Of a DNA stretch of 15,209 nucleotides, positions 1 through 7,521 are shown one piece after another. Under the pieces are notes generated by a model. It saw only the letters and a list, made by a program, of their open reading frames with translations. It made no database searches and was not told where the DNA came from. The translations under genes were made by a program, and so were the position numbers. The first letter of the stretch is position 1. Each line of letters begins with the position of its first letter. The DNA comes from Bryobacterales bacterium (GTDB lineage Bacteria > Acidobacteriota > Terriglobia > Bryobacterales > Bryobacteraceae), in NCBI GenBank assembly GCA_003487005.1, contig DNFG01000230.1, forward strand, positions 1 to 15,209. Reading direction: 5' to 3'.

Positions 1-477
1 ACCGGGCTGGAAATTGGTCCAGAGGGGGAGGAAGAAGTCGCCGTTGGCATTGAGGGGGACGCCGCGGACGACATTGCCGAGGGCGGCGCCGAAGAAGATG
101 GCGAGCAGGGCGGAGGAGAAGCAGAAGACGGTGTCCCAGAGGGGTTTCCAGATGCGATTGTCGATGTGGTTGCGGAATTCGACGGAGATGCCGCGGAGGA
201 TGAGGAGCCAGAGGACGATCATGAGCGGGAGATAGAATCCGCTGAAGGAGGAGGCGTAGAGGGCGGGGAAGGCGAAGTAGAGGGCGCCGCCGCCGGCGAG
301 GAGCCAGACTTCGTTGCCGTCCCAGACGGGGCCGATGGATTTGAGGACCATCCGGCGTTCGTCTTCATTGCGGGCCACGCCGAGATGGACGATGCCGGCG
401 CCGAGGTCAAAGCCGTCGAGGACCACGTACATGGCGATCATGACGGCGACGATGCAAAACCAGATGACGGGGAGCAT
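1..477 (-). CDS. cydB: Cytochrome bd-type quinol oxidase subunit II, N-terminal part (cut by window edge)
   Basis: This is the second subunit of the membrane-bound bd-type terminal oxidase, which moves electrons from quinol to O2 at the cytoplasmic membrane. The visible 159 residues begin at the ATG at 477-475 and run off the left edge in frame, so roughly the last half of the protein is missing. The sequence shows a first hydrophobic helix leading into DGFDLG (residues 21-26), then WDGNEVW (52-58) followed by a glycine-rich turn, both CydB hallmarks, and several further hydrophobic segments. The gene lies 35 bases downstream of cydA on the same strand and has its own Shine-Dalgarno sequence, so the two are almost certainly co-transcribed. 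No cydX-like small subunit or cydDC exporter gene is visible. Identification is confident; the C-terminal half cannot be judged. Confidence 0.95.
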   Translation of the reverse strand, partial: MLPVIWFCIVAVMIAMYVVLDGFDLGAGIVHLGVARNEDERRMVLKSIGPVWDGNEVWLLAGGGALYFAFPALYASSFSGFYLPLMIVLWLLILRGISVEFRNHIDNRIWKPLWDTVFCFSSALLAIFFGAALGNVVRGVPLNANGDFFLPLWTNFQPG

Positions 478-490
478 GGTGAGAAGGGCG

Positions 491-497
491 TCTCCTT
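491..497 (-). promoter_or_regulatory. Shine-Dalgarno sequence of cydB
   Basis: Read on the minus strand this is AAGGAGA, 13 bases before the cydB ATG. The spacing is longer than usual, but no alternative in-frame start lies between it and the ATG, so it supports the start at 477. It sits in an AT-rich cydA-cydB gap that stands out from the GC-rich surroundings. Confidence 0.6.
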
Positions 498-512
498 AAT
501 TCTTAAAACTCA

Positions 513-1862
513 TTAATAGCCAGCGGGGGATTCGGGTTGGTCGACGGAGGCGGGGCCGTGGTCGATTTCGCGCCAGATCATGAAGAGGCCGAGCATGAAC
601 AGCAGGGAGTAGATGCCCATGAAGCCGAGAAGGGTGAAGAGGGCGTTACCGCTGGAGACGTGGGGGGAGGTGCCTTCGGCGGTGCGCATGAGGCCGTAGA
701 TGAGCCAGGGTTGGCGGCCGAGTTCGGTGGTCATCCATCCGGCGGTATTGGCCACGTAGGGGAGGGGCATCATGAGGAGGAGGGCCCAGAGCAGGGGTTT
801 GAAAGAGTAGAGTTTGCCGCGCCAGAGTTGGAAGGCGCTGAGGGCCATGACGGCGATGAAGATGGTGCCGAGGCCGACCATGATATGAAAGGCGTAGTAG
901 AGGAGGGGGATGTTGTCGGGCCAATTTTCGCGGGGGAAGGCGTCGAGGCCTTTGACTTCGGCGTCCCAGCGTTTGTGGGTGATGAAGCTAAGGACGCCGG
1001 GAAGGAGGAGGGGGTTATCGAGGCGGCCCTGTTCGACGTCGGGTTGGCCGAGGATGGCGAGGGGGACGGCTTTCCCGGTTTCGAAGTGGCCTTCCATGGC
1101 GGCGAGGGTGGCGGGTTGATATTTGGCGACGAGCATGCCCTGCTGGTCGCCGGTAGGGAAGGCGACGAGGACGGTGGCGATGAGGCCGGCGATGACGCCA
1201 GTGCGAACGAAGAGGCGGCCCATGTCCTCCTGTTTGTGGAGGAGAAGGTAGAAAGCACCGACGCCGGCGACGACGAAGGATCCGGTGACGACGCCGCCGA
1301 GGAGAGTATGGAGATACTGCCAGAAGGCCCACTCATTGAAGACGAGAGCCCACCAACTGGAGAGGAGGATTTCGCCATCGGGGCCGAGGGTGTAGCCGGT
1401 GGGGCGCTGCATCCAGGCGTTGGTGGCGACGATCAGGTAGGCGGAGAGCCAGGATCCGATCCAGACGGCGCCGGCGGCGAGCCAGTGGCCGATGCGGCCG
1501 AGGATTTTTTCGCCGAACAGCAGCAGACCGAGGAAGGAGCTTTCAAGGAAAAAACTATAGAGTCCCTCCATGCCGAGGGTGTGGCCAATGACGCCGCCGG
1601 CGGCCTTGGAGAAGCGGCTCCAGTTGGTGCCGAACATAAATTCCATGGGGATGCCGGTGACGACGCCGAGAGCGAAGTTGACGGCGAAGATCTTGGCCCA
1701 GAAGCGCGCGGCGTTGTTGTACCGCTCGTCGCCGGTCTTGATCGCCATGGTCTTCAGGACGAAGATGAGCAGGGCGAGACCGAGGGTTAACTGGACGAAG
1801 ATATAGTGGAAAGTGATATTGAAAGCAAAGTGAAAGCGGTGGATAGCGAGTGCGGATTCCAT
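513..1862 (-). CDS. cydA: Cytochrome bd-type quinol oxidase subunit I
   Basis: This is the haem-bearing subunit of the bd-type oxidase, a polytopic inner-membrane protein of 449 residues. Compared with E. coli CydA (from memory), the haem-linked residues are present: His19, Glu99 and Glu107 at identical positions, His185 in YLHT (E. coli His186) and Met328 in the FHIM segment (E. coli Met393). The GRQPW motif (382-386) with the preceding Glu380 matches the E. coli Glu445/Arg448 region. The periplasmic quinol loop carries GDQQG (238-242) and AAMEG with Glu257, but Thr252 stands where E. coli has Lys252, and His326 where E. coli has Arg391. The protein lacks the long Q-loop insertion and is shorter than the E. 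coli protein. cydB follows 35 bases downstream. The ATG at 1862 fits the family N-terminus; no strong Shine-Dalgarno sequence is visible before it. It may belong to a divergent branch of the superfamily rather than the canonical E. coli-like one. Confidence 0.95.
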   Translation of the reverse strand: MESALAIHRFHFAFNITFHYIFVQLTLGLALLIFVLKTMAIKTGDERYNNAARFWAKIFAVNFALGVVTGIPMEFMFGTNWSRFSKAAGGVIGHTLGMEGLYSFFLESSFLGLLLFGEKILGRIGHWLAAGAVWIGSWLSAYLIVATNAWMQRPTGYTLGPDGEILLSSWWALVFNEWAFWQYLHTLLGGVVTGSFVVAGVGAFYLLLHKQEDMGRLFVRTGVIAGLIATVLVAFPTGDQQGMLVAKYQPATLAAMEGHFETGKAVPLAILGQPDVEQGRLDNPLLLPGVLSFITHKRWDAEVKGLDAFPRENWPDNIPLLYYAFHIMVGLGTIFIAVMALSAFQLWRGKLYSFKPLLWALLLMMPLPYVANTAGWMTTELGRQPWLIYGLMRTAEGTSPHVSSGNALFTLLGFMGIYSLLFMLGLFMIWREIDHGPASVDQPESPAGY

Positions 1863-1963
1863 GTTGCTGAGAAACCATTGGCAATTTGGGGGCCATCGCG
1901 GAATTGGGGGAGAATGGTGGAGGTAGGGGCAAAATCGGATCGAAAGTTGGGTGATTTCACGCT

Positions 1964-2425
1964 ATGACGTCGTGCCTGATGTGTCGGTTTCCTCAGATTC
2001 AGACAAGATCATCTTGTGCGGTATGTTGTTGTGAGCAAACGTTCACATGCGAGGAAGAGGCGGCGGGGGACCTGGCGCAAAGGCTGGCCGGGGAGGGCCG
2101 GTTTGGAGAGGCGTACCTGAGTCTGGAGGATTTGGTGGGGCGGGGGGAAGCGACGGCGGAGGACTGTTTGCGGTTGGGGTGGCTGGGTTACGCTATCGAC
2201 GATCAGAGGGCGCTGGAGACATGGTGTCACGAGGCGGAGCGGTTGGCGCCGGAGTGGGCGGAGCCGCATCTGGCGTTGGGGTGGGCCCTGGAGCGGGCGG
2301 GGCGATTGCCGGAGGCGCTGGAAGAGTATGATGCGGCGCTGCGGCGAGGGGTGGCGCCCGGGGAGAGGGCGGAATGGGTGAAGGTGAGGCGGGCGGGGGT
2401 GGAAGCGCGGATCCCGTTGTGGTGA
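1964..2425 (+). CDS. Small TPR-repeat protein of unknown role
   Basis: The reading frame encodes 153 residues. From about residue 30 onward it is helical repeat sequence. The clearest tetratricopeptide repeat is at about 98-131 (WAEPHLALGWALERAGRLPE and on to the ALRRG end), and a weaker one precedes it at about 64-97. TPRs bind partner proteins; no catalytic motif is present. Codons from about 2050 are strongly G-ending (GCG, GAG, CTG, GGG). The first 28 codons are not: they are AT-richer and give an odd stretch with eight cysteines by residue 29, so the annotated start is uncertain. ATGs occur at 1964 and 1979; neither has a Shine-Dalgarno sequence, and no good alternative start follows before codon 57. 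The gene is divergent from cydA and convergent with the VWA gene, 7 bases apart. It may be a 5'-eroded remnant or use an unusual start. Confidence 0.6.
   Translation: MTSCLMCRFPQIQTRSSCAVCCCEQTFTCEEEAAGDLAQRLAGEGRFGEAYLSLEDLVGRGEATAEDCLRLGWLGYAIDDQRALETWCHEAERLAPEWAEPHLALGWALERAGRLPEALEEYDAALRRGVAPGERAEWVKVRRAGVEARIPLW
2030..2047. promoter_or_regulatory. TGTGA-N8-TCACA inverted repeat, possible operator
   Basis: Perfect 5-base arms (2030-2034 and 2043-2047) are separated by 8 bases. The arms match the CRP/FNR-family half site, but CRP spacing is 6, so assignment to that family is not supported. It lies in the AT-richer stretch before the part of the TPR gene that looks truly coding, about 170 bases upstream of cydA on the other strand. 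A second, smaller GTGA-TT-TCAC palindrome is at 1951-1960. Chance occurrence is possible. Confidence 0.25.
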
Positions 2426-2432
2426 CGGCAGA

Positions 2433-3383
2433 TTACTCGACGGAGCGAGGGGCGAGATAGCCGCCGCGGGCACGAATCCGGGCGTTAGGGTAGCGTTGCG
2501 CGGCGGCGCCGCGGAGGCGGACCTGGGTTTTACGGGCTTTTCCAGGCTGGGCGGAGGCGGGCATGGAGTAATAAAGGGTGTACCGGGACCGGAGGCGGCG
2601 GAGCATGTCCTCAAGGGCTATGCCGGGTTCATCGGTAGTGATGGCGGCACCGCCGGTCTGAAGGATCAGGTTGCCGAGGCCCTGCTCGGGGATGGCAAGT
2701 TGGGGGCCGATCTGGCGAGACTTCCATTCGGCGAACTGGCGCGGGTCCTGAACGGTGATGATGCCGCAGAGGATGGCGTCGGCCTCCCAGTATTCATTGA
2801 GGACGCGGTCTTCGCGGCGGGAGGCGGTGCCGCGGTTGTCTGTGAGGGCGATGACGGCGCGGCGGCGGCCGCCTTCGGCAGCGGCGAGGATTTTGACGGC
2901 TTCGCCGGCGGCGGCGGTGAGATGGGTGCCGCCGCCGAAGCGGGAGCGGAGGACTTTGAGGCGGACGGCTTCGACGATGTGGGGCATTTCGTCGGTGAGG
3001 GGTTCGACGAGGTCCTGCCAGGTGTGGAAGGTCATGACGGCGGCGCGGTCGCCGGACTGCAGGGCGGCGAGGGCGCGTTCGGCGGCAGTGGCAACCTTCT
3101 GGGCGACCCATTCCATGGAGCCGCTGATGTCGAAGAGCAGAACGATGTCGAGGGGTTCGAGGTCGCGGCTGAGGTTGCGGACGCGCTGGGGCTGGCCATT
3201 GTCGAGAACCTCGAAGTCATCCGCGGTGAGGCCTTCGATCATGCGGTCATCCTGGAGGACTTCGGCGTCGACGCGGATCAGGGTGATGGAGGAGGAGAAG
3301 GTGGGTTCCTGGGGCGCGGCGGTGGTCGCGGTGGTGGCGAGGGAGGCGAGGGCGAGGAAGCGGCGGCGGGAGGGGGCGGGCAT
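2433..3383 (-). CDS. Tat-exported VWA-domain protein (Acidobacteria-type VWFA family)
   Basis: This 316-residue protein begins SRRRFLALA (residues 5-13), a twin-arginine export signal, followed by an Ala/Thr-rich segment. A short beta-rich domain (about 30-75) with the pattern 'GLTADDFEVLDNG' precedes a von Willebrand factor A domain (about 78-270). The metal-binding MIDAS residues are visible: Asp85, Ser87 and Ser89 in LLFDISGSM, Thr153 in GGGTHL and Asp182 in ALTDNRG. This layout matches the 'VWFA-related acidobacterial domain' family, whose function is unknown; VWA domains usually bind proteins through Mg2+. The ATG at 3383 is chosen because it starts the Tat signal and lies 4 bases after the riboflavin synthase stop. 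A longer in-frame reading through the riboflavin synthase region is spurious. It is the last gene of the ftsY-ribD-ribE operon. Confidence 0.85.
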   Translation of the reverse strand: MPAPSRRRFLALASLATTATTAAPQEPTFSSSITLIRVDAEVLQDDRMIEGLTADDFEVLDNGQPQRVRNLSRDLEPLDIVLLFDISGSMEWVAQKVATAAERALAALQSGDRAAVMTFHTWQDLVEPLTDEMPHIVEAVRLKVLRSRFGGGTHLTAAAGEAVKILAAAEGGRRRAVIALTDNRGTASRREDRVLNEYWEADAILCGIITVQDPRQFAEWKSRQIGPQLAIPEQGLGNLILQTGGAAITTDEPGIALEDMLRRLRSRYTLYYSMPASAQPGKARKTQVRLRGAAAQRYPNARIRARGGYLAPRSVE

Positions 3384-3387
3384 GGGG

Positions 3388-4035
3388 TTACCAGCCTTCG
3401 TCGCGGAGGCGTTCCTCGGTGAGGGGGCGGTTGGAGCGGAGGTCGAGGGCGCCGAGCATCTTCTCGACATACTTGGCGAGGACGTCGGTTTCGAGGTTGA
3501 CGGGATCGCCGGGGCGGCGGAGGCGAAGGGTGGTGTTTTCGAAGGTGTGGGGGATGATGGTGACGGAGAGGACGAGGTTCTCGATGGCGGCGATGGTGAG
3601 GCTGATGCCGTCGATGGCGATGGAGCCTTTGAAGACGAGGTAGCGGTCGAGTTCTTCGGGGACGGCGACGCGGAGCCACCAGTTATCGCCGCCGATAAGT
3701 TCGAGGGATTCGATGGCGCCGACGGCATCGACGTGGCCCTGGACGATGTGGCCGCCGAGGCGGGAGGAGGGTTGGAGGGCGCGTTCGAGGTTGACGGGGG
3801 CGCCGGCGCGGAGGTGGCCGAGGCTGGAGCGGCGCAGGGTTTCGGGGGAGACGTCGGCGGAGAAGCCCGAGGGGCGGAGGTCAACGGCGGTGAGGCAGAC
3901 GCCGCTGACGGAGACGGAGTCGCCCTCGCGGAGACCGGGGGCGATATGGGGGGCGCGGAGTCGGAGGCGGCTACCGGCGGGGCGGGGTTCGAGGGCTTCG
4001 ACGGAGCCGACTTCTTCAATGAGTCCGGTAAACAT
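3388..4035 (-). CDS. ribE: Riboflavin synthase, alpha subunit
   Basis: The enzyme dismutates two 6,7-dimethyl-8-ribityllumazine molecules to riboflavin and a pyrimidinedione, the last step of riboflavin synthesis, in the cytoplasm. The 215 residues form the usual two lumazine-binding beta-barrels. The N-terminal MFTGLIEE is the family signature. Barrel 1 carries GVCLTAV (45-51) and SPETLRRSSLG (63-73); the linker region carries NLERAL and GGHIVQGHVD (94-103); barrel 2 carries IDGISLTI (141-148), PHTFENTTL (162-170) and the final VNLETDVLAKYVEKML helix. Length is normal. The ATG at 4035 overlaps the ribD stop by one base (TGATG), which indicates translational coupling. The gene is called ribC or ribE in different species. 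Confidence 0.96.
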   Translation of the reverse strand: MFTGLIEEVGSVEALEPRPAGSRLRLRAPHIAPGLREGDSVSVSGVCLTAVDLRPSGFSADVSPETLRRSSLGHLRAGAPVNLERALQPSSRLGGHIVQGHVDAVGAIESLELIGGDNWWLRVAVPEELDRYLVFKGSIAIDGISLTIAAIENLVLSVTIIPHTFENTTLRLRRPGDPVNLETDVLAKYVEKMLGALDLRSNRPLTEERLRDEGW

Positions 4036-5135
4036 CAGGAGGCCTCCCGGGGTGTCCAGGCTTCGACGGCGAATTCGTCGGCGGTGATCTGGTGCAGGCG
4101 GACGTGTTCGAGGCGGATGGCATCGGTGCGGCTGCGGCGGCCGAGGCCGCCGGCGACGGGGAGCGACTGCATGCCACCGAGGATTTTTGGGGCGTAGTAG
4201 AAGAAGATGCGGTCGACGATACCGGATTCGAGGGCGGCCCAATTGAGTTTGCTTCCGGCTTCGATCATGAGGGAGAGGTAACGGCGTTCGGCGAGAATCT
4301 GGACGATGCGATGGAGGTCGGGGCGGCCGGCGGGGCCGTCGGCGGCGATGACTTCGACTCCTCGGGCTTCGAGGGCGGCGCGACGGGCCGGGGGGGCGAT
4401 GGAGGTGCAGACGACGAGGAGGTCGTTGTCGCAGGACTCGACGAGGCGGGAGTCGAGGGGGAGGCGGAGTTGGGAATCGGCGACGATGCGGAGGAAGGGG
4501 CGGGCGCGGGGGAGGCCGGAGCGGTCGTTGAGGAGGGGGTTGTCGGCGGCGACGGTGCCGATGCCGCTGAGGATGGCGTCGTGGAGGTGGCGGACGGTCT
4601 GGACGTGGGTGCGGGCGGCTTCGGAGGTGATCCAGCCGGAGTTATCCTCGGGGGCGGCGATTTTGCCATCAAGAGTGACGGCGGACTTGAGCGTGACCAG
4701 AGGGCGGCCGGTGCGCATGAAGTGGAAGAAGCCCATGTTGAGTTCTTCGGCTTCGGCCTGGAGGCGCGAGTCAATGACGACTTCGATGCCGGCGTCGCGA
4801 AGGAGGGCGAAGCCGCGTCCGGCGACGGCGGGGTTGGGATCTTCGGTGATGGCGACGACGCGGGCGATGCCGGCTTCAATGAGGGCGTTGGCGCAGGGGC
4901 CGGTGCGGCCGGTGTGGGCGCAGGGTTCGAGGTTGATGTAGAAGGTGGCGCCACGGGCGGCGGGACCGGCCTGTTCGAGCGCGAGGATTTCGGCGTGTTT
5001 GACTCCGGCCCAGGTGTGGAAGCCGCGGCCGGCGATCCGGCCGTCCTGAACGACGACGGCGCCGACGGCGGGGTTGGGGGAGGTCTGGCCCTGGCCCTGG
5101 CGGGCAAGGTCGAGAGCTTCGCGCAGGTAGTCCAT
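4035..5135 (-). CDS. ribD: Bifunctional riboflavin deaminase/reductase
   Basis: This two-domain enzyme converts the GTP cyclohydrolase II product in two steps: deamination of the pyrimidine, then NADPH-dependent reduction of the ribosyl side chain. The N-terminal cytidine-deaminase-like domain (about 1-140) has the zinc and catalytic residues His47 and Glu49 in KHAEIL, and Cys72 and Cys81 in PCAHTGRTGPC. The C-terminal reductase domain (about 143-364) has VTLDGKIA, the DAILSGIGTVAADNPLL segment and EAGSKLNWAAL. Length (366 residues) is standard. The start at 5135 is set by homology of MDYLREALDLA and lies 10 bases after the ftsY stop. A longer in-frame extension inside ftsY is rejected. It is directly followed by ribE. 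No ribA/B or ribH is in the window, so the pathway genes are split. Confidence 0.96.
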   Translation of the reverse strand: MDYLREALDLARQGQGQTSPNPAVGAVVVQDGRIAGRGFHTWAGVKHAEILALEQAGPAARGATFYINLEPCAHTGRTGPCANALIEAGIARVVAITEDPNPAVAGRGFALLRDAGIEVVIDSRLQAEAEELNMGFFHFMRTGRPLVTLKSAVTLDGKIAAPEDNSGWITSEAARTHVQTVRHLHDAILSGIGTVAADNPLLNDRSGLPRARPFLRIVADSQLRLPLDSRLVESCDNDLLVVCTSIAPPARRAALEARGVEVIAADGPAGRPDLHRIVQILAERRYLSLMIEAGSKLNWAALESGIVDRIFFYYAPKILGGMQSLPVAGGLGRRSRTDAIRLEHVRLHQITADEFAVEAWTPREAS

Positions 5136-5145
5136 GGAGGGGTCC

Positions 5146-6108
5146 TTAGTTCTCGAAGAGCGAGGCGATAAAGGGTTCGGGCTCGAAGGGGAGCAGGTCG
5201 GCGGCCTGTTCGCCGACGCCAATGTAGCGGATGGGGAGGTTGAGTTCGCGGGCGATGGCGACGACAATGCCGCCTTTGGCGGTGCCGTCGAGTTTGGTGA
5301 GGACGATGCCGGTGACGCCGGCGGATTCGGTGAATTTGCGGGCCTGTTCGAGGCCGTTCTGGCCGGTGGTGGCGTCGAGGACGAGCCAGACTTCGTGGGG
5401 GGCGTCGGGGACGACGCGGGCGGCGGTGCGGCGCATCTTTTCGAGTTCGGCCATCAGGTTGTCCTTGGTGTGGAGGCGGCCGGCGGTATCGACGATGAGG
5501 GTATCGAACTTGCGGGATTTGGCGGACTGGAGGGCGTCGAAGATGACGGCGCTGGGGTCGGCGCCCTGGGCCTGCCGGATGACCTCGGACTGGGTGCGCT
5601 GGCCCCAGACTTCGAGTTGTTCGATGGCGGCGGCGCGGAAGGTGTCGGCGGCGCAGAGCAGGACGGAGCGGCCTTCGTCCTTGAACCTGCTGGCGAGTTT
5701 GCCGATGGTGGTGGTTTTGCCGGCGCCGTTGACACCGACCATGAAGACGACCATCGGGGGGGCGGCGGGGCGCTGGAGGGGGCGATCGGTGGATTCGAGG
5801 ACGCCGAGGAGGTGTTCGCGGATCAGGCTGCGGATCTCGGCGGCATCGCTGACGAGACGGCGGTCGACGCGCTGGCGGATGGATTCAAGGATATCGGTGG
5901 CGGTGCGGACGCCGATATCGGCGGTGATCAGGGTGTATTCGAGTTCTTCGAGGAGGTCGGCATCGATCTCCTTGCGGCCGTGAATGACGTCTTCGACCTT
6001 TTCGACGAAACCGGCGCGGGTCTTCTGGACGCCCTGTTTGAGGCGTTCGAGGAGGCTGAGGCCGGAGGAACCGGAGGCGGGCGGGCCCCCGAACAGGGAT
6101 TGGCTCAT
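5146..6108 (-). CDS. ftsY: Signal recognition particle receptor FtsY
   Basis: FtsY is the membrane-associated GTPase that receives ribosome-SRP complexes for co-translational insertion of membrane proteins. The 320 residues comprise a very short N-terminal segment in place of the long acidic A domain of E. coli, a helical N domain (about 18-105) and the G domain (about 118-320). GTPase motifs are clear: GVNGAGKT (125-132), DTFRAAAIEQL (155-165), DTAGR (207-211) and TKLDGTAKGG (271-280). The C-terminus, with GVGEQAADLLPF, is typical. The protein is not a full-length Ffh because the M domain is missing. The ATG at 6108 is preceded by GAGAGA and, 13 bases away, a TAAAAT box. It is the first gene of an operon with ribD, ribE and the VWA gene. 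Confidence 0.96.
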   Translation of the reverse strand: MSQSLFGGPPASGSSGLSLLERLKQGVQKTRAGFVEKVEDVIHGRKEIDADLLEELEYTLITADIGVRTATDILESIRQRVDRRLVSDAAEIRSLIREHLLGVLESTDRPLQRPAAPPMVVFMVGVNGAGKTTTIGKLASRFKDEGRSVLLCAADTFRAAAIEQLEVWGQRTQSEVIRQAQGADPSAVIFDALQSAKSRKFDTLIVDTAGRLHTKDNLMAELEKMRRTAARVVPDAPHEVWLVLDATTGQNGLEQARKFTESAGVTGIVLTKLDGTAKGGIVVAIARELNLPIRYIGVGEQAADLLPFEPEPFIASLFEN

Positions 6109-6121
6109 GGTGATCTCTCTA

Positions 6122-6127
6122 ATTTTA
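6122..6127 (-). promoter_or_regulatory. Candidate -10 box for the ftsY operon
   Basis: Read on the minus strand this is TAAAAT, 13 bases before the ftsY ATG. A start of transcription about 7 bases downstream would leave a leader of only about 6 bases. No convincing -35 hexamer is seen at 16-18 bases upstream. It belongs to the TANAAT pattern seen at several starts in the window. Confidence 0.4.
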
Positions 6128-6162
6128 GCGGGAATTGAGCGAACCTCTGGAGTTTTCGCGCG

Positions 6163-6180
6163 TATACGGAATGTGGAGGA
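6163..6180 (+). promoter_or_regulatory. Candidate -10 and Shine-Dalgarno sequence of the serine hydrolase gene
   Basis: TATACG (6163-6168, inside the palindrome CGTATACG) could be a -10 box. GGAGGA (6175-6180) is a strong ribosome binding site 6 bases before the ATG at 6187 and fixes that start. No good -35 at standard spacing was found, so the promoter part is weak. Confidence 0.45.
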
Positions 6181-6186
6181 CACAGG

Positions 6187-7521
6187 ATGCGGACTTTTCG
6201 TGTCGTTTTTGCGATCTTGATGCTGGCGGCGGCGGTCGGGGCGCAGGTGAGCCCGGAGAGGTTGGCCGAACAGGCGCAGGCGTACCGGGACGCGGGCCAG
6301 TTTCAGGGCTCGGTGCTGGTGGCGCGGGACGGTAAGCCGGTGTTGAGCCGGGGGTTTGGTCCGGCAGTAGTGGAGTGGGGAATCGAGGCGACGCCGGACA
6401 CGAAGTTCCGGCTGGGGTCGATCACGAAGCAGTTCACGGCGATGGCTGTGCTGATTCTGGAGGAGCAGGGCAAACTGGCGACGGGGGATCCGATCCGCAA
6501 GTTGATACCGGAGGCGCCGGAGGCGTGGGCAGGGGTGACGATCCACCATCTGCTGACCCACACCTCGGGGATCCCCAGCTTCACCAACCTGCCTGATTAC
6601 AAGAAGACCAATGCGCTACCAGCGCCGCCCGCCGAGACGATGAAGCGGGTGACCGGGATGCCGCTTGAGTTCAAGCCCGGGGCGCAGTTCAAGTACTCGA
6701 ACACGGGGTATACGCTGCTGGGTCTGATTATTGAGCGGGCGTCGGGGCAGGACTATGCCTCGTTCATGGAGAAGGCGGTTTTCGGGCCACTGGGGATGAA
6801 GGACTCGGGTTATCACAACCAGTTGACGGTTCTGCCGCGGTTCGCCGCCGGTTATGCGCAAGGGCCGAAAGGACTTCGCCCGGCCGGGCACATCGACATG
6901 TCGATTCCGCACGCGGCGGGAGCGCTGTATTCGACGACGCTGGACCTGCTGAAATGGGACACGGCGCTGCGGGAGGGCAAGTTGATCGGCGCGGCATCTT
7001 ACAAGAAGTACTTCACACCGGAGAAGGCAGACTACGCGTACGGCTGGATCGCCCGCAAGCAGGACGGGACGGAGATCCAGATGCATGGCGGTGGAATCGA
7101 GGGCTTCGCGACGATGATCATCCGGGTGCCGGCGGAGAAGCTGGTGGTGGTCGCGCTGGGGAACACGCAGGAGGCGCAGAGCGGCAAGCTGGCGAACGAC
7201 CTGGTGCTGCTGGCGTTAGGCAAGGAGGTTCCGAAGCCGGTGGTGAGGAAAGAGATTCAGGTGCCGGCGGAGGTGCTCAGCCGCTATGTAGGGGTGTACC
7301 AACTCGCGCCATCGTTTGCGATGACGGTCACGCTCGAGAACGGCCAATTGATGACCCAGGCCACGAATCAGCCCAAGTTTCCGGTTTTCCCCGAGTCCGA
7401 AACGAAGTTCTTCCCGAAGGTGATCGACGCGACAATCACGTTTCAGGTGGACGGGGCGGGGAAGGTGACGGGGTTGGTTCTGGACCAGAACGGGCGGCAG
7501 ATGCCGGCTACTCGCCAATGA
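6187..7521 (+). CDS. Secreted serine hydrolase, beta-lactamase/class C penicillin-binding fold
   Basis: This 444-residue exported enzyme belongs to the serine beta-lactamase-like family (class C beta-lactamases, D-Ala-D-Ala carboxypeptidases, esterases). Residues 1-19 form a signal peptide ending AVGA before Gln20. Catalytic motifs are intact: Ser78-Ile-Thr-Lys81 (SxxK), Tyr170-Ser-Asn172 (YxN) and His300-Gly-Gly (in place of KTG). The catalytic domain ends at about 350. A C-terminal beta-rich domain follows (about 360-440: SRYVGVYQL, then [12 protein letters not shown]), resembling the DUF3471-type lipocalin-like tail common in this family. The substrate cannot be told from sequence; peptidase or esterase is as likely as beta-lactamase. 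The gene is divergent from ftsY, and its 3' end overlaps the YjbQ-family gene tail to tail by 14 bases. Its codons end mostly in G, unlike the C-ending codons of plus-strand genes after 11.7 kb. Confidence 0.92.
   Translation: MRTFRVVFAILMLAAAVGAQVSPERLAEQAQAYRDAGQFQGSVLVARDGKPVLSRGFGPAVVEWGIEATPDTKFRLGSITKQFTAMAVLILEEQGKLATGDPIRKLIPEAPEAWAGVTIHHLLTHTSGIPSFTNLPDYKKTNALPAPPAETMKRVTGMPLEFKPGAQFKYSNTGYTLLGLIIERASGQDYASFMEKAVFGPLGMKDSGYHNQLTVLPRFAAGYAQGPKGLRPAGHIDMSIPHAAGALYSTTLDLLKWDTALREGKLIGAASYKKYFTPEKADYAYGWIARKQDGTEIQMHGGGIEGFATMIIRVPAEKLVVVALGNTQEAQSGKLANDLVLLALGKEVPKPVVRKEIQVPAEVLSRYVGVYQLAPSFAMTVTLENGQLMTQATNQPKFPVFPESETKFFPKVIDATITFQVDGAGKVTGLVLDQNGRQMPATRQ

Noticed and set aside
496..513. 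Five-codon mini-frame (ATG to TAA) in the cydA-cydB gap on the minus strand, overlapping the cydA stop by one base
   Set aside because: Too short to be a CydX-like subunit, which is about 30-40 residues with one membrane helix; best seen as chance in an AT-rich spacer.
2755..4197. 480-codon plus-strand open frame opposite the VWA and riboflavin genes
   Set aside because: Low-complexity Gly/Glu/Ala/Asp product opposite well-supported ribE and VWA coding; a shadow of codon bias. The same applies to plus-strand frames over cydA, ribD and ftsY.
6109..6186. Possible FMN riboswitch before the ftsY-rib operon
   Set aside because: The 78-base divergent gap has none of the conserved RFN element segments and is too short to hold one.
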